Shown one piece after another: positions 23,401 to 33,100 of a stretch of 64,000 nt of DNA; within the stretch, counting starts at the first letter, position 1; each line of letters starts with the position of its first letter. The DNA lies in assembly GCF_048128805.1 (NCBI RefSeq), contig NC_136005.1, positions 4,721,852 through 4,785,851 on the forward strand. The letters are read 5' to 3'. The notes under the pieces are model-generated. The model saw nothing but the letters and a program-made list of their open reading frames with translations, was not told the DNA's origin and did not search any database. This stretch comes from Centroberyx gerrardi (taxonomy: Eukaryota; Chordata; Actinopteri; Beryciformes; Berycidae). The position numbers were made by a program, and so were the translations under genes.

Positions 23401-26400
23401 GAAAATAATTTTTTTTTAAATTAAAATATAGCACCCAAATTCATCAATATGCCTCAGCTCTTGGGATCTCTCTCCATCCTAGGATCAACATTTTACACAC
23501 AGGATACATACAGGAATTTGTCTTGGTGCAGTCACATCGTCGTCTATACATATTTCTTTATATATACATTTATACATTCAGTAATCAAATCCAGTCGGAT
23601 AGGATAGGATATTATTGATGCCCGAGGGGAAATTGCAGTTTAAATAAAAAGAGAGAATACAAGAATGCAAAAACAGGTCCAGAAAGTATATAAGTATACG
23701 GGTATGTGGGTCATATAATAATGTCAGTGTGGTGTGTTGTGTAGGCCGACACCATGTTGAAGATGGGCTTCCAGCAGCAGGTCCTGGAGGTTCTGGAGGA
23801 AGTCCCCGAGCAGCACCAGACCCTGCTGACGTCCGCCACCATCCCGACCGGGACGGAGCAGCTGGCGGCCCGGCTGACCCGCGACCCCGTCCGCATCGCC
23901 ATCGGAGAGAAGAACCAGCCCTGCGCCAACGTCAGGCAGATCCTGCTGTGGGTGGAGGAGCCCTCCAAGAAGAAGAAGCTGTTTGAGATTCTCAATGTGA
24001 GTTAGAGAATTATTGTTTTGTTTTTAAACCTTGATTTAGCCAGGGAAGGTTTGCACAGGCACGCATCGTCTGTTTTTTCAGCAACACCCTGGTTCACACT
24101 CATTCAGTTAGATATTTGGGCAGCAGGGTGGTGTAGTGAAGTTCCCGGTTCAAGCCCCCTTATCAGCAAGCACTCGCTCTGCTGAAGTGTCTTTGAGCAA
24201 GACACTGAATCTACCAGTTCTACAGGGGGTCAGAGCTGAAAGAGAATTCCACAATGTCAATCAATTAAAATACTAAAGGAATAGTTCACCCCAAAATGAA
24301 AATTCAGTCATTACCTACTCATCTCCATATCAGTCAAAACTCTTAAAATGCATAGGACCACCAAACACACAAGTCAGCCCCTGTAGATCCAGCTCCGCCA
24401 TCTCCAAAAACTGTTTAAGTTAACAGGACCATCTTTTACAGCTCCAAAAAAAAGCAGAACGTTAACAGTCGCACGCCCGGTTGATGGACACTATGCTTTT
24501 TTTTGGAGGTGTGAAAAGATGGCCTTGTTAACTTCAATAGTTTAAGATAAGGCTGAGATAGACCTATGGGGGCTAATTCACTGTGTGTGTGTGTGTGTGT
24601 GGGTCTGTCTTCAATGGAGTTTCAGCTGACATGGGGGTGAGTAGATAATGAGGGAATTCTCATTTTAGGGTGAACTGTTCCTTTTGAATTCGTACCTGAG
24701 AGCTGCCCAGTATAACCAGTCTTCCACTCTTGGACACTGCACGTGTGTGTGTCGGATTTTCCCAGTGACGATTGCAACCGTCCGCTCTCTGGTTATGTCA
24801 CAAGTTTGCTTCTCACCATTAGGCTACCACCACCCATATGGGCCATATAAGCAGTTTTTGTTTCAGATCAAGACTAATTGTTCTCTGTGGAGAATAAGGA
24901 AGTACAGGTAGAGACAAACACAAAAAGCAGCTCTTCCATCTCAATGTGAGTTTCTAGCAGAGTTATCGCTCAGCATCTCCATGTGCATTGGAACTGTATT
25001 AACTGCCTGTTAGAGTTGGGAATTCCAGACGTGCCAAAGACCAGTCTCCCCACTACACCATATTTAGACAGCCGTTACTGCAGCCCAGCCCCCCCCCCCC
25101 CCCCCCCACCGTCTGGAGGAAATGGGTGGGCCCTGAGCCATGGCCCCGCTCCAGGAATCTGAGTAATGGCTCGCACCATTTATACAGGGCAGGACAGGAA
25201 GGGTCTGCTTTCATCAACCCAGCGGTTAAGTGTTGTTAGATCATTGTTTGAGTAACGGACTTGTTTTACTGTACAGAGGGAATATTGGCTCTCTCTTTGG
25301 AGGATTTTTAAAAGATGCTTACCTCTGATTCTGTCCAAAAGTTAGGAAATCAACCTCTGGCACACACACACACAGGACTACAAATCACATAAAAAAGGCA
25401 AAGATTCACCATAAATCACAGGCAAAGCATAAGCAAACCTAGTGAACAAGATCAGTATATAAAAATGTTTAAAGATGACCTCTCTCCACTCCCCACACCT
25501 GCGTTTTTCCTTGTGCTCTCCCAGGACAGTAAGCTGTACCAGCCTCCGGTGGTGGTGTTTGTGGACTGTAAACTGGGGGCGGACCTGCTGTGCGAGGCGG
25601 TCGCCAAGGTGACGGGCCTCGACACCGTGGCCATCCACTCCGACAAGAGCCAGTGGGAACGCAACCGCATCCTCAGGGTGAGGCCAGTGGCAACCAGGAC
25701 AGGGACAGTAAAGTGGGTGGAATAGCAATGTGCCCATGTCTGGTATCCAAGAGCATCGCTCCTGAATTACTGGTGAAGACAACAGACACCTAGAGCTGAG
25801 ACTTAATACAATGCTGTTTTTGTGTGTTATAAAATTATATGCAGAAGGATACTGTTTCATTATTTTCACTTTCAAAGAACATTTTAATACAAAAACTGTT
25901 TGGGTAGGAGCGCTTCCTGGACTCAAAATGAAGTTTGTTTGAGGTGCTCTTTGGATAGGGATACATGTAGATACAAAAATACAAAAAAACTCCAAGGCAC
26001 TCTCTTTAAACCAATTAAAATGCCTTTATTGTCATGGCATGGTCATATTAAACTTTAAACTTTTGTTTTTAAAGTCTAATATGACCATGCCGTGACAATA
26101 AAGGCATTTTAATTGGTTTAAAGAGAGTGCCTTGAACATTGCCTTGAACATTTTAATACAGTTTAAAACCTAAAAGACAGAAGAAAGACTATTTTATTTC
26201 ACTTTTTTTTTAAAGAATTTGGTAGACATTTTAATTTTATCCATGTATTTTTTAACCCTGGTGTTAATGCCATTGAACTCCACAGGGCCAAGTACCATGG
26301 CAAATAAAAATATCAATGAATGTAGTCATGACACTACTGGGTATTGGTGAGTTGCTGGAGTATGGACACACTAACTGTGAAAAACGAGTCCATCCTTGGT

Positions 26401-28250
26401 CATGTATGGGTCTGACCATGCCTGATGATTTAATATCTGTGTTGTGTTGTTGTGTCCTCAGGGTCTGCTGGAGGGAGACTTTGAGGTGGTGGTCAGTACA
26501 GGAGTGCTGGGCAGAGGGCTGGACCTGGTCAACGTCAAACTGGTGGTCAACTTCGACATGCCGTCCAGCATGGATGAGTACGTCCATCAGGTTAGTGGGC
26601 AAAAAACTTTGTTTGTGTCCTGTAGAGTACATTTAATCATACTTAACGTGCCAATTCCAGTAAATGCACAGGACCTGGTCTTGATGACATTGGCGGAACT
26701 GTAACTATATCTTGTGCTATGTAGGGTGAACGCCTATGTATAAACCTATGTTAGAGGAAAAGAGGGTGGAGGAGGGAGGGTTTGTCAAGTGGGTCTCTCT
26801 CTCCAATCACAGATGTTTCATTGACAAGCTTTGTGTGGGAAATACCTGAAGCTGTTTTAGCTACATGGCTGTGCTTGTGTCCTGTTACAAAGACTTCTTC
26901 AGCGTCGTGTGACGTTACAGCTAAACATGGATTGTGTTGCCGTTTGCTAATATGCTAATCTTGCTTTTAATCTTTTTTGCTCTTAGCAGCCAACTACTAT
27001 GTCTTTATTCTCTACACAGGAGAAGCACGCAGCTTAATATGGCCACTGTCTTGGTTTCATTTAATTAGGGTCACGACACATCCAGAAGGCTCTGTAGGAA
27101 ATTCCGGCACCTTAGAACCAACTCGCTGAAAAGTGATCAGACCTATACTCACCTATGCCTATAATTACCTACACACCTAGCAATACCCAGACAATGCACC
27201 TACACTTAAGCTTACACTTATCCCTCTTAACCTCACTCAATAATGTACAACCTCACCATGCTTGTTAGTCTCCTAAACATTGAATGGCATAATGGCATAT
27301 TACAGTTTCAGTTTCAACAATTAATAATCATTGAATATTATCATTTACAACTTTGATACTTTTTATTGAACCTTTATTTCTCCAGGTTTGTCCCACTGAG
27401 ATGAAGTATCTCTGTTATGAGGCAGGCCTGGCCAAGCCAGCAGCAGCTCATTTACATACAGACAGAACAACAATAAATACATTTCAAAATAAGCAATAGA
27501 CAGTGACTAATAGTCAGTTTCAGAAGCTCATTTTGCATCTTCAACTCATATTGCTCTCATACATAGAGTAATATCCTAAAACTTCAGACTATTATTGTCT
27601 CTCACTGTAATTGGAAAGCTCTGGTAAATATCTAATACCTTCTTGTCTGTCATAGTTCAATTAGGGCTGCAATTAATTGTGTATAAGTGGATACTGCAGT
27701 TTTAGTTTCCACAATTAATAATCTTGAAATATTGGCATATCTGCAGTTTCACCTAGAATGCCTGCTGAATATAGTGAAGAGGAGTATCAGAGTCAGAAAA
27801 TGTACAGTACATTATGAACCAGTCAAAACCTGCAGTTCCCAGCAAAAACATTGTCCAAGGCGTTCTGTCTCGTTGCAAAAAATGCAGCGCTACCCTTCTG
27901 TTTTTGTATAATCAGGATTATAATTTCAGCTGTAATCGTTAAACCCTGCCTGTAACCCCTCTCTTCTCCTCTCGTCTCTTCCTCTCCAGGTGGGCCGGGC
28001 GGGTCGGCTGGGCCATAGAGGGACGGCCATCACCTTCCTCAACAACAACAACAAGCGTCTGTTCCTGGAGGTGGTGAAGCGGGTGAAGCCCACGGGCTCC
28101 ATCCTGCCCCCCCAGCTCCTCAACTCGCCCCACCTGCACGAGCAGCAGCGGAGGGACAGGCAGAAAGCCAGGCCGGGGCCCGAGGACACCCTGGTCACCA
28201 CCAACAACCTCATAGACATCATCAGGAAACACGACCGCCGCAAGAAATGA
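20488..28250 (+). CDS. ddx59: DDX59, zinc-finger HIT DEAD-box RNA helicase (complete, 7 coding exons)
   Basis: Exons: 20488-21360, 22860-23042, 23166-23255, 23745-23996, 25525-25677, 26462-26590 and 27990-28250 (TGA at 28248-28250). All joins are phase 0 and give 646 residues (human about 619). Order: basic/acidic N-terminus with nine Glu at 92-100; zf-HIT CxxC cluster (C119, C122, C130, C138, C142); Q motif around F229 and Q254; Walker A ADTGSGKT 271-278; PTREL 307-311; TPGR 357-360; DEAD 381-384; SAT 412-414; [10 protein letters not shown] 529-538; [10 protein letters not shown] 559-568. The Gln in the last motif, where most DEAD-box proteins have Arg, also occurs in mammalian DDX59. The start [11 protein letters not shown] aligns with MFVPRSLKIKR in mammals. 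ATP-dependent RNA helicase; human mutations cause orofaciodigital syndrome with Hedgehog defects. Intact, no frameshift. Confidence 0.96.
22565..22740 (+). repeat. Interspersed repeat fragment in DDX59 intron 1
   Basis: AAGGAGGTTATGTTTTCGCCC..TGTTTGTTGGCAAGATATCTC..GCTGAAACTTGGTGGACAG is a phrase series seen in many animal genomes as an interspersed repeat. Name not assigned. Confidence 0.45.
24120..24240 (+). repeat. SINE fragment in DDX59 intron 4
   Basis: GGGCAGCAGGGTGGTGTAGTG, then CCCGGTTCAAGCCCC (B-box-like), then AAGTGTCTTTGAGCAAGACACTGAATC. Same head as 28443-28560. Confidence 0.65.
24275..24685. mobile_element. MITE with AAAGGAATAGTTCACCC-type inverted ends
   Basis: The left end AAAGGAATAGTTCACCCCAA and the right end TTAGGGTGAACTGTTCCTTT are imperfect inverted repeats. 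The inner CATTACCTACTCATC and GTGAGTAGATAATG are also inverted. A TG microsatellite lies inside at about 24583-24601. Common fish MITE type; no transposase. Confidence 0.7.
25089..25107. repeat. 19-nt homopolymer C run
   Basis: Uninterrupted C in DDX59 intron 4. The complementary G run could form a quadruplex; the length is also prone to sequencing error. Confidence 0.9.
25985..26145. mobile_element. Foldback element in DDX59 intron 5
   Basis: The left arm CCAAGGCACTCTCTTTAAAC (from 25992) is the complement of the right arm ending GTTTAAAGAGAGTGCCTTG (about 26115-26133). Both arms carry CAATTAAAATGCC / GGCATTTTAATTG and TGACAATAAAGG. The centre is A/T-rich. Shares its tip with 427-590. Confidence 0.75.
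26880..27050 (+). pseudogene. Decayed duplicate of the KIF14 5' leader and start codon inside DDX59 intron 6
   Basis: This stretch aligns by eye to 28985-29165, the KIF14 leader and first codons. Shared words include CTTCTT..GTCGTGT.ACGTTACAGCTAAA.ATGGA, then TAGCAG.CAAC followed by the ATG. The copy reads ATG TCT TTA TTC TCT ACA CAG GAG AAG CAC GCA GCT TAA (26999-27037), where KIF14 reads ATG TCG TTA TTC TCT GTA CAA GCG AGG AAG CAT ACA ACT TAT. It therefore stops where KIF14 has Tyr-14. Similarity fades upstream of about 26880 and downstream of about 27060. It is on the same strand, about 2.1 kb upstream of the real gene, and includes pre-ATG sequence, so it is a segmental rather than a processed copy. 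Confidence 0.75.
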
Positions 28251-28312
28251 CACTGTTCTGTCGCCGCTGTGTATTTATTGTGTAAATGTTAAGCTTGTTT
28301 ATTGTTTTGATA

Positions 28313-28318
28313 AATAAA
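28313..28318 (+). terminator. DDX59 polyadenylation signal
   Basis: AATAAA lies 62 nt after the DDX59 stop, implying a very short 3' UTR. The cleavage site is not visible. Confidence 0.7.
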
Positions 28319-28442
28319 GAAAAATAACTTTAATTTGGTGTATTTCCATACCTTGTCTTGATCTATTCTAAAATGTTCTATATCTGTTTGAAAAAAAAAT
28401 GGCTACCTGAAGTTCATCTTTCAGTTTATTTCATTATATCTT

Positions 28443-28570
28443 GGGGCAGCAGGGTGGCCTAGTGTTTAAAGAGACAGTCCCAGGATGCTGCTCTCTAACT
28501 GACCGTGACCTCTGACCTCTCTGTGGGCAAGAGAAAGCACAATTTCCCAGTGGGTATCAATGAAAGTATC
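28443..28570 (+). repeat. SINE fragment between DDX59 and KIF14
   Basis: GGGGCAGCAGGGTGGCCTAG head as at 24120, with degraded B box. It occupies part of the 861-bp intergenic gap. Confidence 0.55.
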
Positions 28571-28779
28571 GCATCACATAAATACCAGAAAGTCCAGTCA
28601 GTCTGTAATAGTGCTATAATTTTGTAAACCAACGATTTAAGTTGCCCACTATCTTTTTTTAGTTGAGTATCTGTTTATGTTAGAATGAAATCACATTTTC
28701 CATTGGGATACAACAGGGTAACCTTGATTATGCTGCCACCTAGCGTCTCTCCTGTGCATCTGCATGCCTAGACGTGACG

Positions 28780-29111
28780 TAACGATTTCCGAGAATTCAG
28801 CCAATCAGCTGTCAGTTGCGACGACGGTTTGAAATTGAAGCGGGCGAAGGCGGAAGAGAGAGGAGGAGACAGGGGAGAAAAAAAGATAAACAAAAGTAGC
28901 TTCCTATGACTGCACACCCGTCAGGTTTTGTTTGAAGCTATTCCTCATCGTTTACCTACACGTTGAGCTGTACTGGCGTCCTTTTACGAAGTTAATACTT
29001 CTTAAAGTCGTGTAACGTTACAGCTAAATATGGACGGAGTTGTCGGTCGCTAACGTTAGCCACTCTGCAAACTCATTTTAACGTTTTTTTTGTTTTTAGC
29101 AGTCAACAGCC
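28780..29111 (+). promoter_or_regulatory. KIF14 promoter and 5' leader with CCAAT, MYB and CHR-type sites
   Basis: Between the SINE at 28443 and the KIF14 ATG lies a compact promoter. It holds CCAAT at 28801-28805, CAGTTG (MYB-type) at about 28813-28818, TTTGAA at 28828-28833 (the cell-cycle homology region, CHR, sequence) and a GC-rich GCGGGCGAAGGCGG word at about 28840-28853. CCAAT plus CHR spaced about 25-30 nt is the known layout of G2/M genes controlled by NF-Y and DREAM/B-MYB-FOXM1, which include KIF14 in mammals. The TSS is inferred to lie at about 28850-28950. A possible acceptor (TTTTTAGCAG) precedes the ATG, so the leader may be spliced. Confidence 0.55.
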
Positions 29112-30199
29112 ATGTCGTTATTCTCTGTACAAGCGAGGAAGCATACAACTTATTATGACCATCTCATGGCAACATCAACATCGAGGACACCGGCGGCGAA
29201 AGAGCGAAAAGCAACGGAGATAAGCAAAGGCGAAATAATACCACCGGGAGATTCTGCATGTGAAGATAGCAGATCGTCGGATAAAAGCAAGGTGGAGATA
29301 AACAGGACTTATGTCATCTCGGCGCTGTCAAGGAGCGGCGGCGGCGGGCAGCAGACGCCTCACCGCGGCCGACTCACCCTGCAGCGGAGGTCGAGGAAGA
29401 CCGGGGCCGAAAACGCAGAGAAAACGATGGGGGAAAGCAGCCAGAACAGCACGCCTGCACCGGAGAAGAGGCTGACCCTGCAGCGGAGGACCAGGACTCG
29501 GTCTATTGATAAAAGCGCAGGCAGCGATGGGAGTAGTGGAACCGGACAGGGGCAGCGGTGGGTCAGCGGTACCGACCCGAAACCAACGTCAAAAGTCCTC
29601 ACTGAATCAAACACTAGGACACCCGGTAGTTCTGGGATATTCCGGTCTCTTAGTTTGAGGGAAACGGCCTCCAAGAGCAAGGCGAGGGAGACTGCAGGTC
29701 CAGCGGATCCGCCGGGGAGGCTGGCACACAACAAAACCCCCTCCTCTGTCCTAGGTAGGCAGCCAGACGACCAGGTCAAAACCTTCTCAACCCCGACCAA
29801 GAAGACCCCGTTCGAGAAAATCGCCGCAAGGAAGGACGTGTTCGAGAAGCTGGCCGGGAGAGAAGTCCCTAAACCCGTGGCGGTCAAGTCCGCGAGTCTG
29901 GAGAGGCCCAGGTTCCGCGCGCAGCAAGCGGAGGACAGTAAACCTCTTCCGGCCCCGCGGGTGAACAAGATCCCCGCAGGTGTGCAGAGGTCAAACGCCG
30001 CCCCGCAGGTGAGGAAGACTTCCACCATGCTGAGTCAAAATGGAGACGTGACCCTGGCGAGGTCCTCCGCTCCTGCACCGACACCGGCCTGTCCCGAGCC
30101 CCTGGTCCGGCCCAGTGAGCTTCTGAAGCCGCAGGACTCCTTGAAGATGGAGAACAGTGCAGTGACTGTCGCGGTCCGTGTCCGCCCGTTCAATGCCAG
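29112..30199 (+). CDS. kif14: KIF14 exon 1: disordered N-terminal extension
   Basis: Residues 1-363 in one 1088-nt exon, ending VRVRPFNA plus two bases of Arg-363. Basic and Ser/Thr-rich. The motif RLTLQRR[ST]R occurs twice (87-95 and 120-128). A second internal near-repeat, [19 protein letters not shown] (233-251), resembles a conserved segment of mammalian KIF14. In mammals this extension binds PRC1. The first motor beta strand ([10 protein letters not shown], 351-360) is at the exon end. The GTTTGT donor at 30200 is weaker than average but phase-consistent. Confidence 0.93.
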
Positions 30200-33100
30200 G
30201 TTTGTAATGCAATGTTTGCCTTAACTGATGTGCAAGTTACACAGGAGCTGGTCTCGGTATTCCTCAATAACCCCACAGCATTTTAGGGTAACTAGGTGCA
30301 GATTTAGGGTAGTGTGGATGAGTGTAGGCCTATAGTGGAAGGGGGTTGTTCTGGGTCACCAAAATTTACTGTTGAGCCTTCTGGAAGTGTCATGGGTCTA
30401 ATTCAACCAAACACCTGTAGTATGTGCTGAACTGATAACCACAAAGACATAACTGTCACCCGCTTTTCCTCTAACACTGAAGTCAGGTTTCTACATGGGT
30501 GCACACTCAAAATGTCACACAAGGTATTCATAGTATTTTGTTACCACCACACAGCCACTTTAGTAGGAAAATAACAGGTGATTGTAATCAAATGACAGCC
30601 ACAGCCAATGAGCTGTGTATACAGTAAAACACCATATTGGTAGGAAATGCATGTGACACCATGGAAATACTATGAATAATGACATCAGATCTCATTTTTA
30701 TGTTTAGCAGGGCTCCCACTGGCGGTGAGGTGCATTTTAGACATGGAAAGTCAGGGAATTTGATCATTTTTATTGGGAAGTCATGGAATATTTCGGATTG
30801 TTGTTTTTTTTATAAATGGAACACTTTACAGGAATATAGCAGAATGGATTTTACAACTTGTTTCACACTTTCTTTGCATTAGCAGGTGGTTTTCAGCTGT
30901 TTTTTGTTTTTTTCCCAGAGAAAGCCCAACTGGAGTGGAAACCAGACTGTTTATCACTTTAGAACTTTTCTGAGCTTAAAAACAACTAAGAAACCAGGAA
31001 TGAAGAACATTTGTAGGTTATGGAAGCACTGTGACTTAGTTATGGAAATTTGTGGAAAAGACAATTATAAATCTGGGCCACAGTGGGAACCCTGTACACT
31101 CTATCTGGCATCAAATAAGCTGGTAATACTGAATGACATATAAATGAAATACATTGCTGAAATGGTGTGTGTGTGTTTATTTCTGCTCTGTTCTAGGGAG
31201 AAGGCAGAGAAGGCGTTGCAGGTCATCTTCATGAGCAACCAGGAGACTGTTGTCCAGCACCCGGACTCCAGACAGAGCTACTCCTTCACCTACGACTTCT
31301 CCTTCTGCTCCGTCGATGACAGCGACCCCGGCTTCGCCAGCCAGCAGACGGTGTACAAGACGCTGGCCAAGCCTCTGCTAGAGAGGGCCTTCGAGGGGTT
31401 CAACACCTGCCTGTTCGCTTACGGCCAAACCGGCTCCGGCAAGTCATACACGTAAGTATTTTTTAGTTTATTAGCGTCACCTTCGCCCCATTGAATCACT
31501 TCCCATCTACTCTGCTCACTTTCTTTGCGCTCAAAAAGTTCCTTCTATCTCTGTCCTCAATTCTTAATTTACTTCTTGTTCTAGCACTAATCTACATGTT
31601 ATTCTGTGGTCACAGGAATATTGTCAGGGCATTAATGCCCCGAACCCATTTACTCCTCACTGTTGGTTGCTTGTAATGTTGATGTAGGAACTGAAGCTTA
31701 TTCTACTGTTGCACTTGTAAGTTGTTTTGGATAAGAGTGTCGCCTAAAATGTAAATTTGCACACACAAATTATTAAAAACTACTAAAAGAGAAAACAAAA
31801 GCAAATTGTGAGGGGAAAGCCATGCCACCCCTTAGGGACTATAAAACATTGTAAACTGGACAAAAAGAAAAATATAAAAAAGAAGTGAAGATGACAGAGA
31901 TAAGCTGGATTGGGGCCCAGAAACTAAATGACACAAAAGACAAAACACAGAGGAAACGGCTAAACAAAGAGAGTATCTCCCATTCACTTGAAAGTCTGAA
32001 AAAGCTGTCAAGCTTGGTATTTTCAGGCAACTAGAAAAATGAAGATCTGGTTTGACGAGTTTAGTGTTGCATTCATAACTGAGGAGTTTCATTCCAAATT
32101 AAATGAGAGATTCTCTGTTTTAAATGACATTTACTCCTACAAAATTAGTTCTGATCATGGAGTATTGTAGATGTTATCAGCTATCTTTACACCTTTGTTT
32201 TTTAAAAAAAAATCATAATATTTGAAGATGAAATCGTCTAAATGATGTAAATGACTTTGGGTATTTCTGTAAAAAGGGATATATAGTATTTTCGAATGTG
32301 TATTTTGAAATGTAATCCTTCAACTGTCAATTTGATTTGTTTTTCATCATTCTTCTGCAGGATGATGGGCTTTGGAGAGGAGGCAGGAGTGATCCCTCGG
32401 TTCTGCCAGGAGCTTTTCTCAAGACTGGCCTCCATCGAAGATCAAGAGGTTGGAAATCTCACTCACAAACATTTAGCTCTGGCTGATTGCTGTATCACTT
32501 ATTTCAGTGATTATCACCCTTTTTAGATTGTAATGCCCAGAAACAAAGCGATGTCTACTCATGACTCTGTTGAAGACATAAGTCCAGTAAATTCATGAAC
32601 TTTAATACCAATTGATTATTTTTATTTCCCCCTTTTTAGGCTATTTTACTTAATTGATTATTCAAAAAAAGCCTAGAGGCTGCAAATATTCATTGTTTCT
32701 CAAGAAAACACCCCATCCCAGATTAAAAAACATGATAATAAATTAGTATATTAACTAGGGTTGAGGTCTACAATCTTATTGGAAATTGTTTCACTGAATA
32801 TCGTTATGTTCCAGGTCGCATGTCATTTGGAGATGAGCTACTTTGAAGTGTACAATGAGAAGATCCACGACCTGCTGGTGACCAGAGATGACCCGAACCA
32901 GAGGAGGATGCCTGTAAGTAGTTTGTAACGGAGTGAGAAATAAACTCCAACCGCTCAACTGTTGATACATTTTTACTGTGGCTTGTAAGTTAGTCTCCTC
33001 TACTAGTCACTTTGGCTGGTAACCCATCATGATTCTGAGATCCTCTTCCAAAAAAATAGTGAAATTGTTTGGTAAATTTTGAGATATACCAGCCACTATG

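Noticed and set aside
25378..25995. 205-residue minus-strand reading in DDX59
   Set aside because: Antisense shadow of DDX59 exon 5 (25525-25677) with intron sequence on both sides.
29360..30028. 222-residue minus-strand reading
   Set aside because: Shadow of the GC-rich KIF14 exon 1; no independent support.
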